A DNA stretch of 64,000 bases from assembly GCA_034440615.1 (NCBI GenBank), contig JAOTOM010003965.1, positions 1 to 64,000 on the forward strand, given 5' to 3'. Positions 1-10,016 of the stretch are shown piece after piece. This stretch comes from Ashinkailepas kermadecensis. Lineage: Eukaryota > Arthropoda > Thecostraca > Neolepadidae. Every line of letters starts with the position of its first letter. Positions within the stretch are counted from its first letter, which is position 1. Both the position numbers and the translations under genes were made by a program. Below the pieces are notes generated by a model. The model was not told the DNA's origin. It saw nothing but the letters and a program-made list of their open reading frames with translations, and ran no database searches.

Positions 1-128
1 TTGATGCTCGCGGTGATTATGATGAACATCATTTGGACTGAATAACCAGAAATGTCAGATTTCATAATACCAACATACTTCATTAGTGGTCTTGTACATT
101 AAGGAACACTGATATAACGAACTTTAAA

Positions 129-172
129 CATAAAGATCAGTGCAACTATGAGCCACAAGGAGCCTTCTTGGA
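129..172 (-). mobile_element. 3' tail fragment of the CR1-like LINE family
   Basis: The reverse complement of this block matches the 3' end of the LINE at 9812-9856 almost base for base (shared core GGCTCATAGTTGCACTGATC). Only the last ~45 bases of the element are present, as expected for a severely 5'-truncated insertion. Seen directly by comparing the two places in the window. Confidence 0.75.
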
Positions 173-1031
173 AACAATACATACATAAAACAATACATAC
201 ATAATGAGCACTAGATCAGCAAGCAGAGATGTACCTGCAAATGTGAGCAACATCACTGGATGAACAGAGGTTCGGTGGTTCAGGGCAAATGAAAAACTTG
301 GTATGGGTGCGAAAAAAGGCACCTTGAGTAATTGAAGCCTTATAGTATGACTGATATAATATTTAATATGACTATAACGGCACAACACACGGTACTCTGC
401 AATAATTAAAGCATTTCGGTACTTTTGCCTACTTCCTTTCTCTGGCAGTTAATTACCACGGCTTGAGACACCCCCAGTCTCCCAGCGACAGAACCAGCTC
501 CATGCGAGTCAACTAGAGTGCCGTTCGGGTCAACTGAGGTGCTGTTCAGGCAATCTGGGGTGCCGTTCGGGTCAATTAGATTGCCATTGTTCATGCAGAA
601 ATCACGAATGGAGAGAAGCAGCGATACGAAGTAGCCACCGATCTACAAGAGGTATCACCGCACCACCGAGTTTGCCACTCACTTGTCGACGGTCGCGTCA
701 CGTGGTGGCGTCCGACAGTGTCCGGCAGCGGTGTCTACCAGTCACACTGACAATGGTCCCCACACGGCCACACACAGGCACGAGCAGCGACTGCGCCCAT
801 CCGGCCCGTGTCGCCCAGTGTGTACTACGGGTCAGGTGGTGGGCGTCAATGACGACGGCCGTCGGCGTCGGCAGCGAACTCGACGGAGCCGCCCGCACCG
901 ACGCCGGATCAATCGCGGCCGACGACTACGACAGGTGTTTCTACGGTCAGCAGTAGTCGACAGCCGCTCAGGTGGTCAAGGCTAGTCGGCGCCATACGGG
1001 CTGGACGGAGGCTTGTCAGGTGGCCGACGAT
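173..1031. other. No recognised gene
   Basis: Positions 476-590 hold four degenerate copies of a ~20-bp motif (gtgccgttcgggtcaa). The GC-rich part 672-985 has open frames of 94-100 codons in two plus frames; neither shows a recognisable domain, so no gene is called. Confidence 0.4.
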
Positions 1032-1193
1032 GGCTGTAGGTAGGCAGGGTAGGCAGGGTAGACACAGAGGCGGGAGTAGGTAGGGTAGGCAGGGTAGGCA
1101 CAGAGGCAGGAGTAGGCAGGGGTAGGCACAGAGGCAGGAGTAGGCAGGGTAGGCACAGAGGTGGGAGTAGGCAGGGGTAGGCACAGAGGCGGT
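1032..1193. repeat. Minisatellite, ~28-bp unit, ~6 copies
   Basis: Imperfect repeats of ggcacagaggcaggagtagg, with a shorter gtaggcagg sub-repeat at the left end. It directly precedes the candidate exon at 1205. Confidence 0.85.
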
Positions 1194-1204
1194 AGTGGAG
1201 GCAG

Positions 1205-1443
1205 TGCCAGTCGGCGTAGCCATGGTGACAGCGCCGCCGCCCGAACTTCGTCGAGACGATGACAGGCGGTCTGGGGTTGACATGTCCTGCCTCCACATCA
1301 TCTCTCAGCTCGGCAGCGATGTTGGAGCCGACAGTGGAGAAGCAGCTGTTGAAGTACTCGACCCTGACGCGGAGTTGGGCGGTGTCCTAGAGAGAAGCAT
1401 GGACGCTGAGCCGAACGGCGTCATGAATGCGAAAGTGGCTTGA
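1205..1443 (+). CDS. Possible 3'-terminal coding exon, unknown protein
   Basis: A stop-free plus frame of about 80 codons that ends at TGA 1441-1443. Its composition is ordinary for a protein (acidic, mixed, for example SCLHIISQLGSDVGAD and ELGGVLERSMDAEP) rather than repeat-derived. The frame starts right after a CAG at 1202-1204 that could be a 3' splice site, with phase 1. No domain is recognised and no poly(A) signal was found just downstream. It could also be a chance open frame; the reverse strand is open over part of the same stretch. Confidence 0.3.
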
Positions 1444-1574
1444 ATGTGAGCCAGAAGTCGCGCCGGTTGAGCACCAGAAGTCGTTGATCAGGAAGTCACT
1501 GCATCTAGCCAGCAGCATGCTCTTCGCATGGTTCCTGAGGCGACGGACGTCTGCTGGGGATCCTCGAGTGCGCA

Positions 1575-1692
1575 GGCTTCTCCAGGCTGTTGGGGATCCT
1601 GGAGTGCAGGCTTCTCCAGGCTGCTGGGGATCCTGGAGTGCGCACGCTTCTCCAGGCTGTTGGGGATCCTGGAGTGCGCAGGCTTCTCCAGG
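1575..1692. repeat. Minisatellite, ~36-39 bp unit, ~3.5 copies
   Basis: Repeats of ggctgttggggatcctggag followed by tgcgcaggcttctcca; each unit carries a BamHI-type ggatcc palindrome. Confidence 0.85.
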
Positions 1693-2216
1693 CTGTGAAC
1701 GTTGCGATGCGCTCGGACATCACGTGCCGAAAAAAAAATGTTTTTTAAAATTTTAAACCGTGAAAAACGCATCTTCGCGGCGCCATCAATGCATTGTTTT
1801 TGATCCCCACAATGGTACTTGAAAAGTCTTCAATACATAGGCATTCCTCAGTAATACATTTTTCTTAAGCAAAGGCTTACACTTTAATCTGAATACTCTA
1901 GGGAAGTTTAATTAGTATTCGAAAACTCTAGCGTGAATTATATCGGGTCACATTTTGAGACAAGATTTCCACTGGAGAGTTATGGATATTTTAATGAAAC
2001 TCTTCTTAAGGTTCAAAACTAAGATTTACACCTTTTTTGAACCTAAAGACACCTCACTGGGAAATATTTAGATGTCGACGACTCTAGCACGAATTATTGC
2101 GGACATAGAAAACCCAGGCTTGATGGCACGATATAGACAAGCTTCTGATCGTTTCACATTTTTAAAGAATGTGTCATTTATTCACTTGTAACCTTGTACT
2201 GCAGCTGCAGGCCGTC
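1693..2216. other. AT-rich stretch, nothing recognised
   Basis: A-rich run at 1729-1750, then unique AT-rich sequence. No ORF, repeat or RNA gene seen. Confidence 0.5.
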
Positions 2217-2296
2217 GGTGACCCACGGACAGTTCGGGCGCCGGACGCTCCTGATCGGTGACCCACGGACAGTTCTGGCGCCGGACGCGCCTGATC
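2217..2296. repeat. 40-bp tandem duplication (2 copies)
   Basis: ggtgacccacggacagtt repeats exactly 40 bases later (2217 and 2257) with three mismatches over the unit. Confidence 0.85.
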
Positions 2297-2404
2297 AGTG
2301 CCGTACAATGATGGTCAATGGCCGAGGGCCACACCTTCATAAGTGGGTTGGAACGGTCGGGGTCAGTGCTGTATCCACCGCATATCACAAGCTGAAGTCA
2401 GATG

Positions 2405-2509
2405 TATACAGCTGAGGTGGTCAGTATGACGGCTATATACAGCTGAGGTGGTCAGTATGACGGCTATATACAGCTGAGGTGGTCAGTATGACGGCTATAT
2501 ACAGCTGAC
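2405..2509. repeat. Minisatellite, 31-bp unit, 3.4 copies
   Basis: Near-identical repeats beginning tatacagctgaggtggtcag; the absence of mismatches suggests a young array. Confidence 0.9.
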
Positions 2510-3344
2510 ACGCGGATTGTCGCCGGATAGCCAATCCGATCAGGCTCTGGATTTGGCCGTTTTTCGGAATTAGAAGGTGCAAGTCTTAATGGAAAGAGAC
2601 ACCGATTGGCATGAGCTCCACAACCCGTTGACTTCCTGCGAAGCCATTAGCAAATTCTGGTCACTTGTTCCCCAAATTTGATGTCGAACAACATTCAAAT
2701 TTTATCTCCATCTTTGTATCCTTCAATGGAGCCGCAATTCGTAAATTGACTTCATCTCCCTGTCATAAACAACACAGCGGGTTTAGAATGCTATTCGTGA
2801 TTCAGAATCGCGCTGTTCACTGACTGTGTTTCTCAAATCATTAAGTAAGCCTCGACACATGCAGTGAACTTTGAGCCCTCCAAGAAGCTTTACGCTTAAC
2901 CAGTGAACCGCGTGATATACATATAACTAACGTAAAGTAGCTTCAATTAGCGCAGAAAGCAAGATCCCTGGCATGTTCATTGTGACATACGCTAAGCACC
3001 GGAATTAAGGTAAGCTAGAACTTAGACAAATATCAAATTAAATAACGGGCTAAAACATAAATTCAAATTTGGACATGATACCTAGGACGATACATGAAAT
3101 GAGTGGGGCCATGAAAACTAGCCCATGCATCGGGCGTGATTCGTCAGTGAATCCTTCCCCATCATGGTATGAATATGAACATTCACTAGCCCATAAGCAT
3201 ACCCATGAGCATTGGTCAGGATACATGAAACAAAGCCCACCTGTGGTGACGATATTCTCGCAAAGGCCGTCCATACAATGACCGTCATTCACAGAAAGAC
3301 GGACCGTTAACATCTGCAGTGACTTGCAACTGGAGGCCGGCCAA
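2510..3344. other. No gene called; short Cys-rich minus frame at the right edge
   Basis: Unique sequence. On the minus strand a frame running out of the neighbouring array continues to 3050 and contains several cysteines (for example NDGHCMDGLCENI), but no splice sites or family match could be established. Confidence 0.3.
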
Positions 3345-4170
3345 GCAACGCACGTGACCGTCAGGGGGCTGCACGCCTCACCGACGCCGACACGTCTGTG
3401 TCTGCTGACCTCCGTGTGGCAGTACCACGTGACCGTCAGGGGGCTGCACGCCTCACTGACGCCGACACGTCTGTGTCTGCTGTCTTGACCTCCGTGTGGC
3501 AGTACCACGTGACCGTCAGGGGGCTGCACGACTCACTGACGCCGACACGTCTGTGTCTGCTGACCTCCGTGTGGCAGTACCACGTGACCGTCAGGGGGCT
3601 GCACGCCTCACCGACGCCGACACGTCTGTGTCTGCTGTCTTGACCTCCGTGTGGCAGTACCACGTGACCGTCAGGGGGCTGCACGCCTCACCGACGCCGA
3701 CACGTCTGTGTCTGCTGACCTCCGTGTGGCAGTACCACGTGACCGTCAGGGGGCTGCACGCCTCACTGACGCCGACACGTCTGTGTCTGCTGTCTTGACC
3801 TCCGTGTGGCAGTACCACGTGACCGTCAGGGGCTGCACGCCTCACCGACGCCGACACGTCTGTGTCTGCTGTCTTGACCTCCGTGTGGCAGTACCACGTG
3901 ACCGTCAGGAGGCTGCACGCCTCACCGACGCCGACACGTCTGTGTCTGCTGACCTCCGTGTGGCAGTACCACGTGACCGTCAGGGGGCTGCACGCCTCAC
4001 TGACGCCGACACGTCTGTGTCTGCTGTCTTGACCTCCGTGTGGCAGTACCACGTGACCGTCAGGGGGCTGCACGCCTCACCGACGCCGACACGTCTGTGT
4101 CTGCTGTCTTGACCTCCGTGTGGCAGTACCACGTGACCGTCAGGAGGCTGCACGCCTCACCGACGCCGAC
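3345..4170. repeat. Minisatellite with alternating ~74/80-bp units, ~11 copies
   Basis: Units share cgtgaccgtcagggggctgc and gccgacacgtctgtgtctgct. Two forms differ by the presence of a 6-base gtcttg insertion before acctccgtg, and they partly alternate, giving a ~155-bp higher-order period. Confidence 0.9.
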
Positions 4171-4965
4171 ACGTCTGTGCTCGCCGGTCGGGCAGTAGAC
4201 TACACGTCTGTGTACGCCGACACGTCTGTGCTCGTCTGTTTCCGCCGACACGTCTGTGCTCGCCGGTCGGGCAGTAGACTACACGTCTGTGCTCGCCGGT
4301 CGGACAGTAGACTACACGTCTGTGCTCGTCTGTTTCCGCCGACACGTCTGTGCTCGCCGGTCGGGCAGTAGACTACACGTCTGTGTACGCCGACACGTCT
4401 GTGCTCGTCTGTTTCCGCTGACACGTCTGTGCTCGCCGGTCGGACAGTAGACTACACGTCTGTGTTCGTCTGTGTACGCCGACACGTCTGTGCTCGCCGG
4501 TCGGGCAGTAGACTACACGTCTGTGTACGCCGACACGTCTGTGCTCGCCGGTCGGACAGTAGACTACACGTCTGTGCTCGTCTGTTTCCGCCGACACGTC
4601 TGTGCTCGCCGGTCGGACAGTAGACTACACGTCTGTGTACGCCGACACGTCTGTGCTCGCCGGTCGGACAGTAGACTACACGTCTGTGTTCGTCTGTGTA
4701 CGCCGACACGTCTGTGCTCGCCGGTCGGACAGTAGACTACACGTCTGTGTACGCCGACACGTCTGTACTCGCCGGTCGGACAGTAGACTACACGTCTGTG
4801 TACGCCGACACGTCTGTGTTCGTCTGTGTACGCCGACACGTCTGTGCTCGCCGGTCGGACAGTAGACTACACGTCTGTGTACGCCGACACGTCTGTGCTC
4901 GCCGGTCGAGCAGTAGACTACACGTCTGTGTACGCCGACACGTCTGTACTCGCCGGTCGGACGGC
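4171..4965. repeat. Composite minisatellite sharing a motif with the previous array
   Basis: Shuffled blocks of two modules: cgccggtcggacagtagacta and cgccgacacgtctgtg. The second module is the tail of the unit in the array at 3345-4170, so this array appears to have grown out of the end of its neighbour. Confidence 0.85.
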
Positions 4966-5191
4966 CTGTGATAGCGGATGGCCAGCATGACAGCATCGCC
5001 CATCGATAAAACACAGCACCGGTAGAGTAGTGAGAAATCTTGTCGCATTATTAAACATGGACACGGCATGAATACGGACCTCTGTATCGGTACCAACACC
5101 ACCACACCCATCGCCGGAGTTTCAAACTGAAAAAGTGGTATGCAAATTGAATGGCTGGCGTTTGGAAAGCAACCGATGCTGTCTACAACAT

Positions 5192-6799
5192 TTAGACACT
5201 GTGTGGCTTTGTTTGCAAGGCAAATCTGTATCTGATGTTTAAAATATATGCATTGCGTAGTAGTGTAAATGGTAAGAAGGTTCGTCTTGTAGTCGCTGTG
5301 ATGGTCCACGTCGCTGGTGTCTGTGTCGCCAGGTTAGGGTCTGGAGTCAGCTTGTCTGTCGTCCCACGTTGAGCGCCAGTGTATGGCCGGCGGGTGGTCC
5401 GGTCAGGTCGGTCGGTCGGCTGTCCGTCTTGATTGTCTTCTATATCGTAGTTGTAATCTGTTTTGGAGTGGTCGCAGTTTGTCTTGGAGTGGATGTCTGT
5501 CTTGTCTTGAGTGTCTTGTGTTGGTGTCGCACTGGGAGTCAATGTAGAGTCTTGATCTCGTTTCGAGCTGGCCTGTTGACTGTGGTGGGCTGCTGTCTGG
5601 AGCTGGCCTGTTGACTGTGGTGGGCTGCTGTCTGGAGCTGGCCTGTTGACTGCAGTGTGCTGCTGTCTTGAGCTGGCCTGTTGACTGTGGTCGGCTGCTG
5701 TCTGGAGCTGGCCTGTTGACTGTGGTCGGCTGCTGTCTGGAGCTGGCCTGTTGACTGCAGTATGCTGCTGTCTTGAGCTGGCCTGTTGACTGTGGTCGGC
5801 TGCTGTCTGGAGCTGGCCTGTTGACTGCAGTGTGCTGCTGTCTTGAGCTGGCCTGTTGACTGTGGTGGGCTGCTGTCTGGAGCTGGCCTGTTGACTGTGG
5901 TCGGCTGCTGTCTGGAGCTGGCCTGTTGACTGCAGTGTGCTGCTGTCTTGAGCTGGCCTGTTGACTGTGGTCGGCTGCTGTCTGGAGCTGGCCTGTTGAC
6001 TGCAGTGTGCTGCTGTCTTGAGCTGGCCTGTTGACTGTGGTGGGCTGCTGTCTGGAGCTGGCCTGTTGACTGTGGTGGGCTGCTGTCTGGAGCTGGCCTG
6101 TTGACTGCAGTGTGCTGCTGTCTTGAGCTGGCCTGTTGACTGTGGTGGGCTGCTGTCTGGAGCTGGCCTGTTGACTGCAGTGTGCTGCTGTCTTGAGCTG
6201 GCCTGTTGACTGTGGTCGGCTGCTGTCTGGAGCTGGCCTGTTGACTGTGGTGGGCTGCTGGCTGGAGCTGGCCTGTTGACTGTGGTCGGCTGCTGTCTGG
6301 AGCTGGCCTGTTGACTGTGGTGGGTTGCTGTCTTGAGCTGGCCTGTTGACTGTGGTCGGCTGCTGTCTGGAGCTGGCCTGTTGACTGTGGTGGGTTGCTG
6401 TCTTGAGCTGGCCTGTTGACTGCAGTGTGCTGCTGTCTGGAGCTGGCCTGTTGACTGTGGTGGGCTGCTGTCTGGAGCTGGCCTGTTGACTGCAGTGTGC
6501 TGCTGTCTTGAGCTGGCCTGTTGACTGTGGTCGGCTGCTGTCTGGAGCTGGCCTGTTGACTGTGGTGGGTTGCTGTCTTGAGCTGGCCTGTTGACTGTGG
6601 TCGGCTGCTGTCTGGAGCTGGCCTGTTGACTGTGGTGGGTTGCTGTCTTGAGCTGGCCTGTTGACTGCGGTGGGCTGCTGCCTTGTCCGTCTGTCTCAGT
6701 AGGTCGCGGTGGAGTGGGTTTGTTGGTTCTTGTCTTACGCAGTTTTGGCTGTGATGGTGACGGACGCGTACTACGGCACGCCGCCATTGAGCTAGACAT
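5192..6799 (-). CDS. Long open frame across a 36-bp array (doubtful gene)
   Basis: 535 codons without a stop on the minus strand from an ATG at 6799. The first ~40 residues are basic and Ser/Pro/Thr-rich, the centre is ~31 copies of a 12-residue repeat rich in Gln, Ser, Thr and Pro, and the last ~120 residues are hydrophilic and Asp/Thr/Gln-rich. A second minus frame is also open for 516 codons (5539-7089). Because the repeat period is divisible by three, openness is inherited by every copy and is weak evidence for translation. A GC-rich, CpG-rich stretch at 6790-6960 lies just upstream on this strand and could be a promoter. No family is recognised. Confidence 0.2.
   Translation of the reverse strand: MSSSMAACRSTRPSPSQPKLRKTRTNKPTPPRPTETDGQGSSPPQSTGQLKTATHHSQQASSRQQPTTVNRPAQDSNPPQSTGQLQTAADHSQQASSRQQHTAVNRPAPDSSPPQSTGQLQTAAHCSQQASSRQQPTTVNRPAPDSSRPQSTGQLKTATHHSQQASSRQQPTTVNRPAPASSPPQSTGQLQTAADHSQQASSRQQHTAVNRPAPDSSPPQSTGQLKTAAHCSQQASSRQQPTTVNRPAPDSSPPQSTGQLKTAAHCSQQASSRQQPTTVNRPAQDSSTLQSTGQLQTAADHSQQASSRQQPTTVNRPAQDSSTLQSTGQLQTAADHSQQASSRQQHTAVNRPAPDSSRPQSTGQLQTAADHSQQASSRQQHTAVNRPAPDSSPPQSTGQLQTAAHHSQQASSKRDQDSTLTPSATPTQDTQDKTDIHSKTNCDHSKTDYNYDIEDNQDGQPTDRPDRTTRRPYTGAQRGTTDKLTPDPNLATQTPATWTITATTRRTFLPFTLLRNAYILNIRYRFALQTKPHSV
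5560..6675. repeat. Minisatellite, 36-bp unit, ~31 copies
   Basis: Units of ctgttgactgtggtgggctg plus ctgtctggagctggcc. Variants at two sites (gtggtgggc, gtggtcggc, gcagtgtgc; ctgg or cttg before agctgg) mix along the array, so relationships between copies can be traced. Confidence 0.95.
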
Positions 6800-6960
6800 T
6801 TACGCATGGCCGCCGGCGGTGACGGCCCGGCCCGGCCCGGTCCGGCCGACCGCCGGGCGGGTTTCCCCCGAGCCTCCCTTCTGGAAGGAGGTCGCTTCCA
6901 CGGCCGGCGCAACCACAGCGAGCGGGGCGCGTGAATCGCAGCCAAAATGTGGCAATGTGT
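6776..6960. promoter_or_regulatory. CpG-rich block, possible promoter
   Basis: Dense in CCGG, GGCC and CG dinucleotides (for example ggcccggcccggcccggtcc), in contrast to the AT-rich sequence on its right. It contains atggccgccggcgg, a Kozak-like start in a short plus frame. Orientation cannot be decided from sequence. Confidence 0.25.
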
Positions 6961-7135
6961 CCAAATATCCGCGCGATGGCCGGTACTAGAGAAGGCTGCA
7001 GATATGGAATTAATTACAGTGGCCGGATTGTATTGCCTAATTATTTGCGGGCGGTCGTCATCATCACTGATGTGAGCAGCGGTGCCCACCTCCCGGCTGA
7101 GTTGCGGTTCGGTGCACGGGAGACTACCCCTATTT

Positions 7136-7239
7136 CACGGGTTAAGGCCCCCCCGGGGAAAACCCTTTTTTAAAAGGGGATGAGACCCCCTGGAAAACAA
7201 CCCTATTTCAAAGGGTTTTGGCCTCGGGGGAAATTTTAG
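7136..7239. repeat. Degenerate units of the following array
   Basis: Diverged copies of the 38-bp unit with A-rich and C-rich replacements (ccctatttca motifs). Confidence 0.5.
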
Positions 7240-7445
7240 GGATGGCATCTGGGAGACTACCCCTATGTCACAGGGTCATGGCATCCCTGGGAGACTACCC
7301 CTATGTCACAGGGTCATGGCATCCCTGGGAGACTACCCCTATGTCACAGGGTCATGGCATCCCTGGGAGACTACCCCTATGTCACAGGGTCATGGCATCC
7401 CTGGGAGACTACCCCTATGTCACAGGGTCATGGCATCCCTGGCAA
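7240..7445. repeat. Minisatellite, 38-bp unit, 5 copies
   Basis: Perfect repeats containing gagactacccctatgtcaca and gggtcatggcatccctgg. The copies are identical, indicating recent expansion or conversion. Confidence 0.95.
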
Positions 7446-7742
7446 CGTGTCTACGGAACGAACGCGGTCCGAGTCTGGACCAGTAAACAGAAACTACCAC
7501 AGTATCACAACATGGCATCTCTGTCGGACCCAGGGATCGGTCCGATAGCAGGTGATTGCAGATGATGGAACTGTGAATGCAACACCACCTTGTTCAGCAT
7601 TAGTCCCACGGAGCGGTGCAAGGTGGGCAACTGCTGAACCATCTACTGGTCACAATTCGCTGAAAAAGCACCTTTAATCATGTATGTACCGATCACTTGA
7701 GAGCCATGAATCGGTTGATTTGCCTGTGAGGTGGTGACTATA

Positions 7743-7856
7743 GAAGCTGAGTGGATTTATAGATTATAGATAGATTTATAGATTTATAGATTTTATAGTT
7801 TTATAGATCTATAGATTTTATAGATTTATAGATTTATAGATTATTAAGACTATAGA
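7743..7856. repeat. AT-rich simple repeat (TATAGATT)n next to the LINE
   Basis: Irregular tatagattta repeats immediately precede the LINE frame. It is either pre-existing sequence in which the LINE landed or part of the insertion junction. Confidence 0.85.
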
Positions 7857-9875
7857 ATTTGAGGAGATCAATTAAGGCTAAGAAAGATGCATTTAGAGTA
7901 TTTAAGGAAGCTTCAAATGTCGTAAATCTAAGGTCGTATCAAAAAGCTAGAGATGCTGTGAAGCAGAAAACCAGAGCAGCAAGGCGGGCAAAAGAATTGG
8001 ATTTGGCTAGGAACTGTAATGGGGACAGTAAAAAGTTCTTTAGTTTCTACAAGCTAAGTAAAGTTTCAAGCACAATTGGTCCACTGGAAGTAAATGGCAC
8101 TATATTGAGTGAGGATGGTGAGATGGTTGAGGAGCTGAGCAAGCAGTTTAAATCAGTGTTTACAGTGGAGGATGTGACAAATTTTCCAACCGTGAACCAC
8201 GGTTCAGTGACAGGTGATCAGATACACCATGTTGATTTCATTGATAGTGATGTTGTTTTCAATTATATCAGAAAAATAAAGCCAAACAAGGCAGCAGGAC
8301 CTGATGGAATTTATGCTAGGGTATTGCGGGAAGCTGAAAAGGAACTGGCAATTCCACTTAGTATAATATTTTGTAGATCAGTTTCGCAAAATGAAATTCC
8401 AACAGATTGGAAAAGGGCAAATGTAGTTCCTATTTTCAAGAAAGGAGAAAGAGGGAAAGTTGAAAATTATAGGCCAGTAAGCCTCACATCCCTAGTCTGC
8501 AAGGTACTCGAATCAATTATCAAAGATAGAATAGTTAGTTTTCTGGAAGGAAACAGATTGATTCAAGATACTCAACATGGGTTTAGAAAAGGGAGATCGT
8601 GTCTCACAAATCTCTTGGACTTTTTAAATTTTGCTACAGAACAATTTGATCAGGGAAATCAGGTTGATGTAGCATATCTTGACTTTAGTAAGGCCTTTGA
8701 CAAGGTACCCCATAAACGGTTAATGATGCAGCTTCAGGTCCATGGCATTGCAGGTAGCATCCTAAAATGGATTGAGTTGTGGCTTTCAGATAGACAGCAG
8801 AGAGTGATGCTTAATGGTACAAAGTCATCATGGCAAAATGTTCTTAGTGGAGTCCCTCAGGGGTCGGTACTGGGGCCACTGTTGTTCATTATATTTGTGA
8901 ATAGCATTGAATGTGGCCTGAGCAGTAAGGTTTTGAAATTTGCGGATGATTTGAAGATCTTTAGGGCAATAACAGGGCACAATGAGCAGGTTTTGCTGCA
9001 GAACGACTTAGACGAGCTTGTGAAGTGGTCCGAAAAATGGCAAATGAAGTTTAATTTTGATAAGTGCAAAGTCATGCATGTAGGTAGGCAGCATATGAAG
9101 GTGCCATACTTGATGGATGGCCAAGCACTATCTGTGATTGAGCAGGAAAAGGACTTAGGTGTTATTTTGAACACAAAATTGGGGGCATCAGAACAGACCA
9201 AAGAAGCCAGAAAGAAGGCACTAAGAATGCTTGGGGCGATACAGAGGAATGTGTCATACAAAAGTGAGGAGGTCATCAGGAAGCTTTACTGTGCATATGT
9301 CAGGCCACATTTGGAATACTGTGTCCAAGCTTGGTCCCCTAGTTATGAGAAAGATTGTTGGCTTTTAGAGAGAGTACAAAAGAGGGCAACAAAAATGGTT
9401 AATGGTATAGGCAACCTGACATATGAGGAAAGATTGAAGAACTTTAATATGTTTTCACTTAGATATAGAAGGCTGAGAGGAGATCTCATCGAGGTTTTTA
9501 AATTTGTTCATGGTCAGGAGCAGGAATATCTAAGGGAAATGTTTGAATTTAACAGAAATGATGCAATTAGAGGTCATCAATTCAAAATTAAAGTTAATCA
9601 CAGCAGGACAAGGTTAAGACAGTCTTTCTTCACCAACAGGGTAGTAGAACACTGGAACCAGCTTCCAGGAACAATTGTCAGTAGCAACACACTGAACATC
9701 TTTAAAAACGGCATAGACAATCATTATAAGAATAGGGGTCTTGTTTTTCTGTATTCCAGGGTGGGTTGATTGACAGATTTGGTGGGCAACTGGTTCAGTG
9801 TACCAAGTGCAACCAAGAAGGGCCCTTGTGGCTCATAGTTGCACTGATCTTTTATGTCTTTATGTCTCTTTATGA
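7857..9875 (+). mobile_element. 5'-truncated CR1/Jockey-like LINE with short tandem 3' tail
   Basis: The element begins inside its second open reading frame and ends in a short T-rich tandem tail (tttatgtc repeats, 9848-9875) instead of poly(A), a trait of the CR1/L2-type group. The apurinic endonuclease that normally precedes the reverse transcriptase is missing, so this is a truncated copy. An 8-base sequence, gtggtgac, occurs at 7731-7738 and again at 9876-9883, just outside the tail; if it is a target-site duplication the AT-rich repeat at 7743-7856 lies inside the insertion. Eight bases can match by chance. The clade (CR1 versus L2 or Jockey) is not settled. Confidence 0.85.
7859..9769 (+). 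CDS. LINE ORF2 reverse transcriptase, 5'-truncated but uninterrupted
   Basis: This encodes the reverse transcriptase that copies LINE RNA at the target site. The frame is open for 636 codons with no stop or frameshift. Visible in order: a basic N-terminal stretch; KAAGPDG (about residue 143); ANVVPIFKKGER and NYRPVSLTS; HGFRKGRSC; motif A YLDFSKAFDKVPH (about 273), motif B SGVPQGSVLGPLLF and the catalytic motif C KFADDLKIF (about 360, FADD instead of the commoner YADD); then a C-terminal region with RPHLEYCVQAWSP and KRATKMV, typical of this group. The first in-frame ATG comes only near residue 89, so the true start is lost with the endonuclease domain. The intact frame implies a recent insertion. 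It cannot act alone. Confidence 0.9.
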   Translation: MRRSIKAKKDAFRVFKEASNVVNLRSYQKARDAVKQKTRAARRAKELDLARNCNGDSKKFFSFYKLSKVSSTIGPLEVNGTILSEDGEMVEELSKQFKSVFTVEDVTNFPTVNHGSVTGDQIHHVDFIDSDVVFNYIRKIKPNKAAGPDGIYARVLREAEKELAIPLSIIFCRSVSQNEIPTDWKRANVVPIFKKGERGKVENYRPVSLTSLVCKVLESIIKDRIVSFLEGNRLIQDTQHGFRKGRSCLTNLLDFLNFATEQFDQGNQVDVAYLDFSKAFDKVPHKRLMMQLQVHGIAGSILKWIELWLSDRQQRVMLNGTKSSWQNVLSGVPQGSVLGPLLFIIFVNSIECGLSSKVLKFADDLKIFRAITGHNEQVLLQNDLDELVKWSEKWQMKFNFDKCKVMHVGRQHMKVPYLMDGQALSVIEQEKDLGVILNTKLGASEQTKEARKKALRMLGAIQRNVSYKSEEVIRKLYCAYVRPHLEYCVQAWSPSYEKDCWLLERVQKRATKMVNGIGNLTYEERLKNFNMFSLRYRRLRGDLIEVFKFVHGQEQEYLREMFEFNRNDAIRGHQFKIKVNHSRTRLRQSFFTNRVVEHWNQLPGTIVSSNTLNIFKNGIDNHYKNRGLVFLYSRVG

Positions 9876-9946
9876 GTGGTGACGGTAGGCGTCTAGCGGT
9901 GTGTATATTCGCTTGGACGAGTGGACAGAATACTCTAGCTGGTGGC

Positions 9947-10016
9947 GGAGCTGTCTCACCTGGCGCATCTCACTGACGGAGCTATCTCACCTGGCGCATC
10001 TCACTGACGGAGCTGT
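9947..10016. repeat. 31-bp tandem repeat, ~2.3 copies
   Basis: ggagctgtctcacctggcgc at 9947, 9978 and (partial) 10008. Confidence 0.8.
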
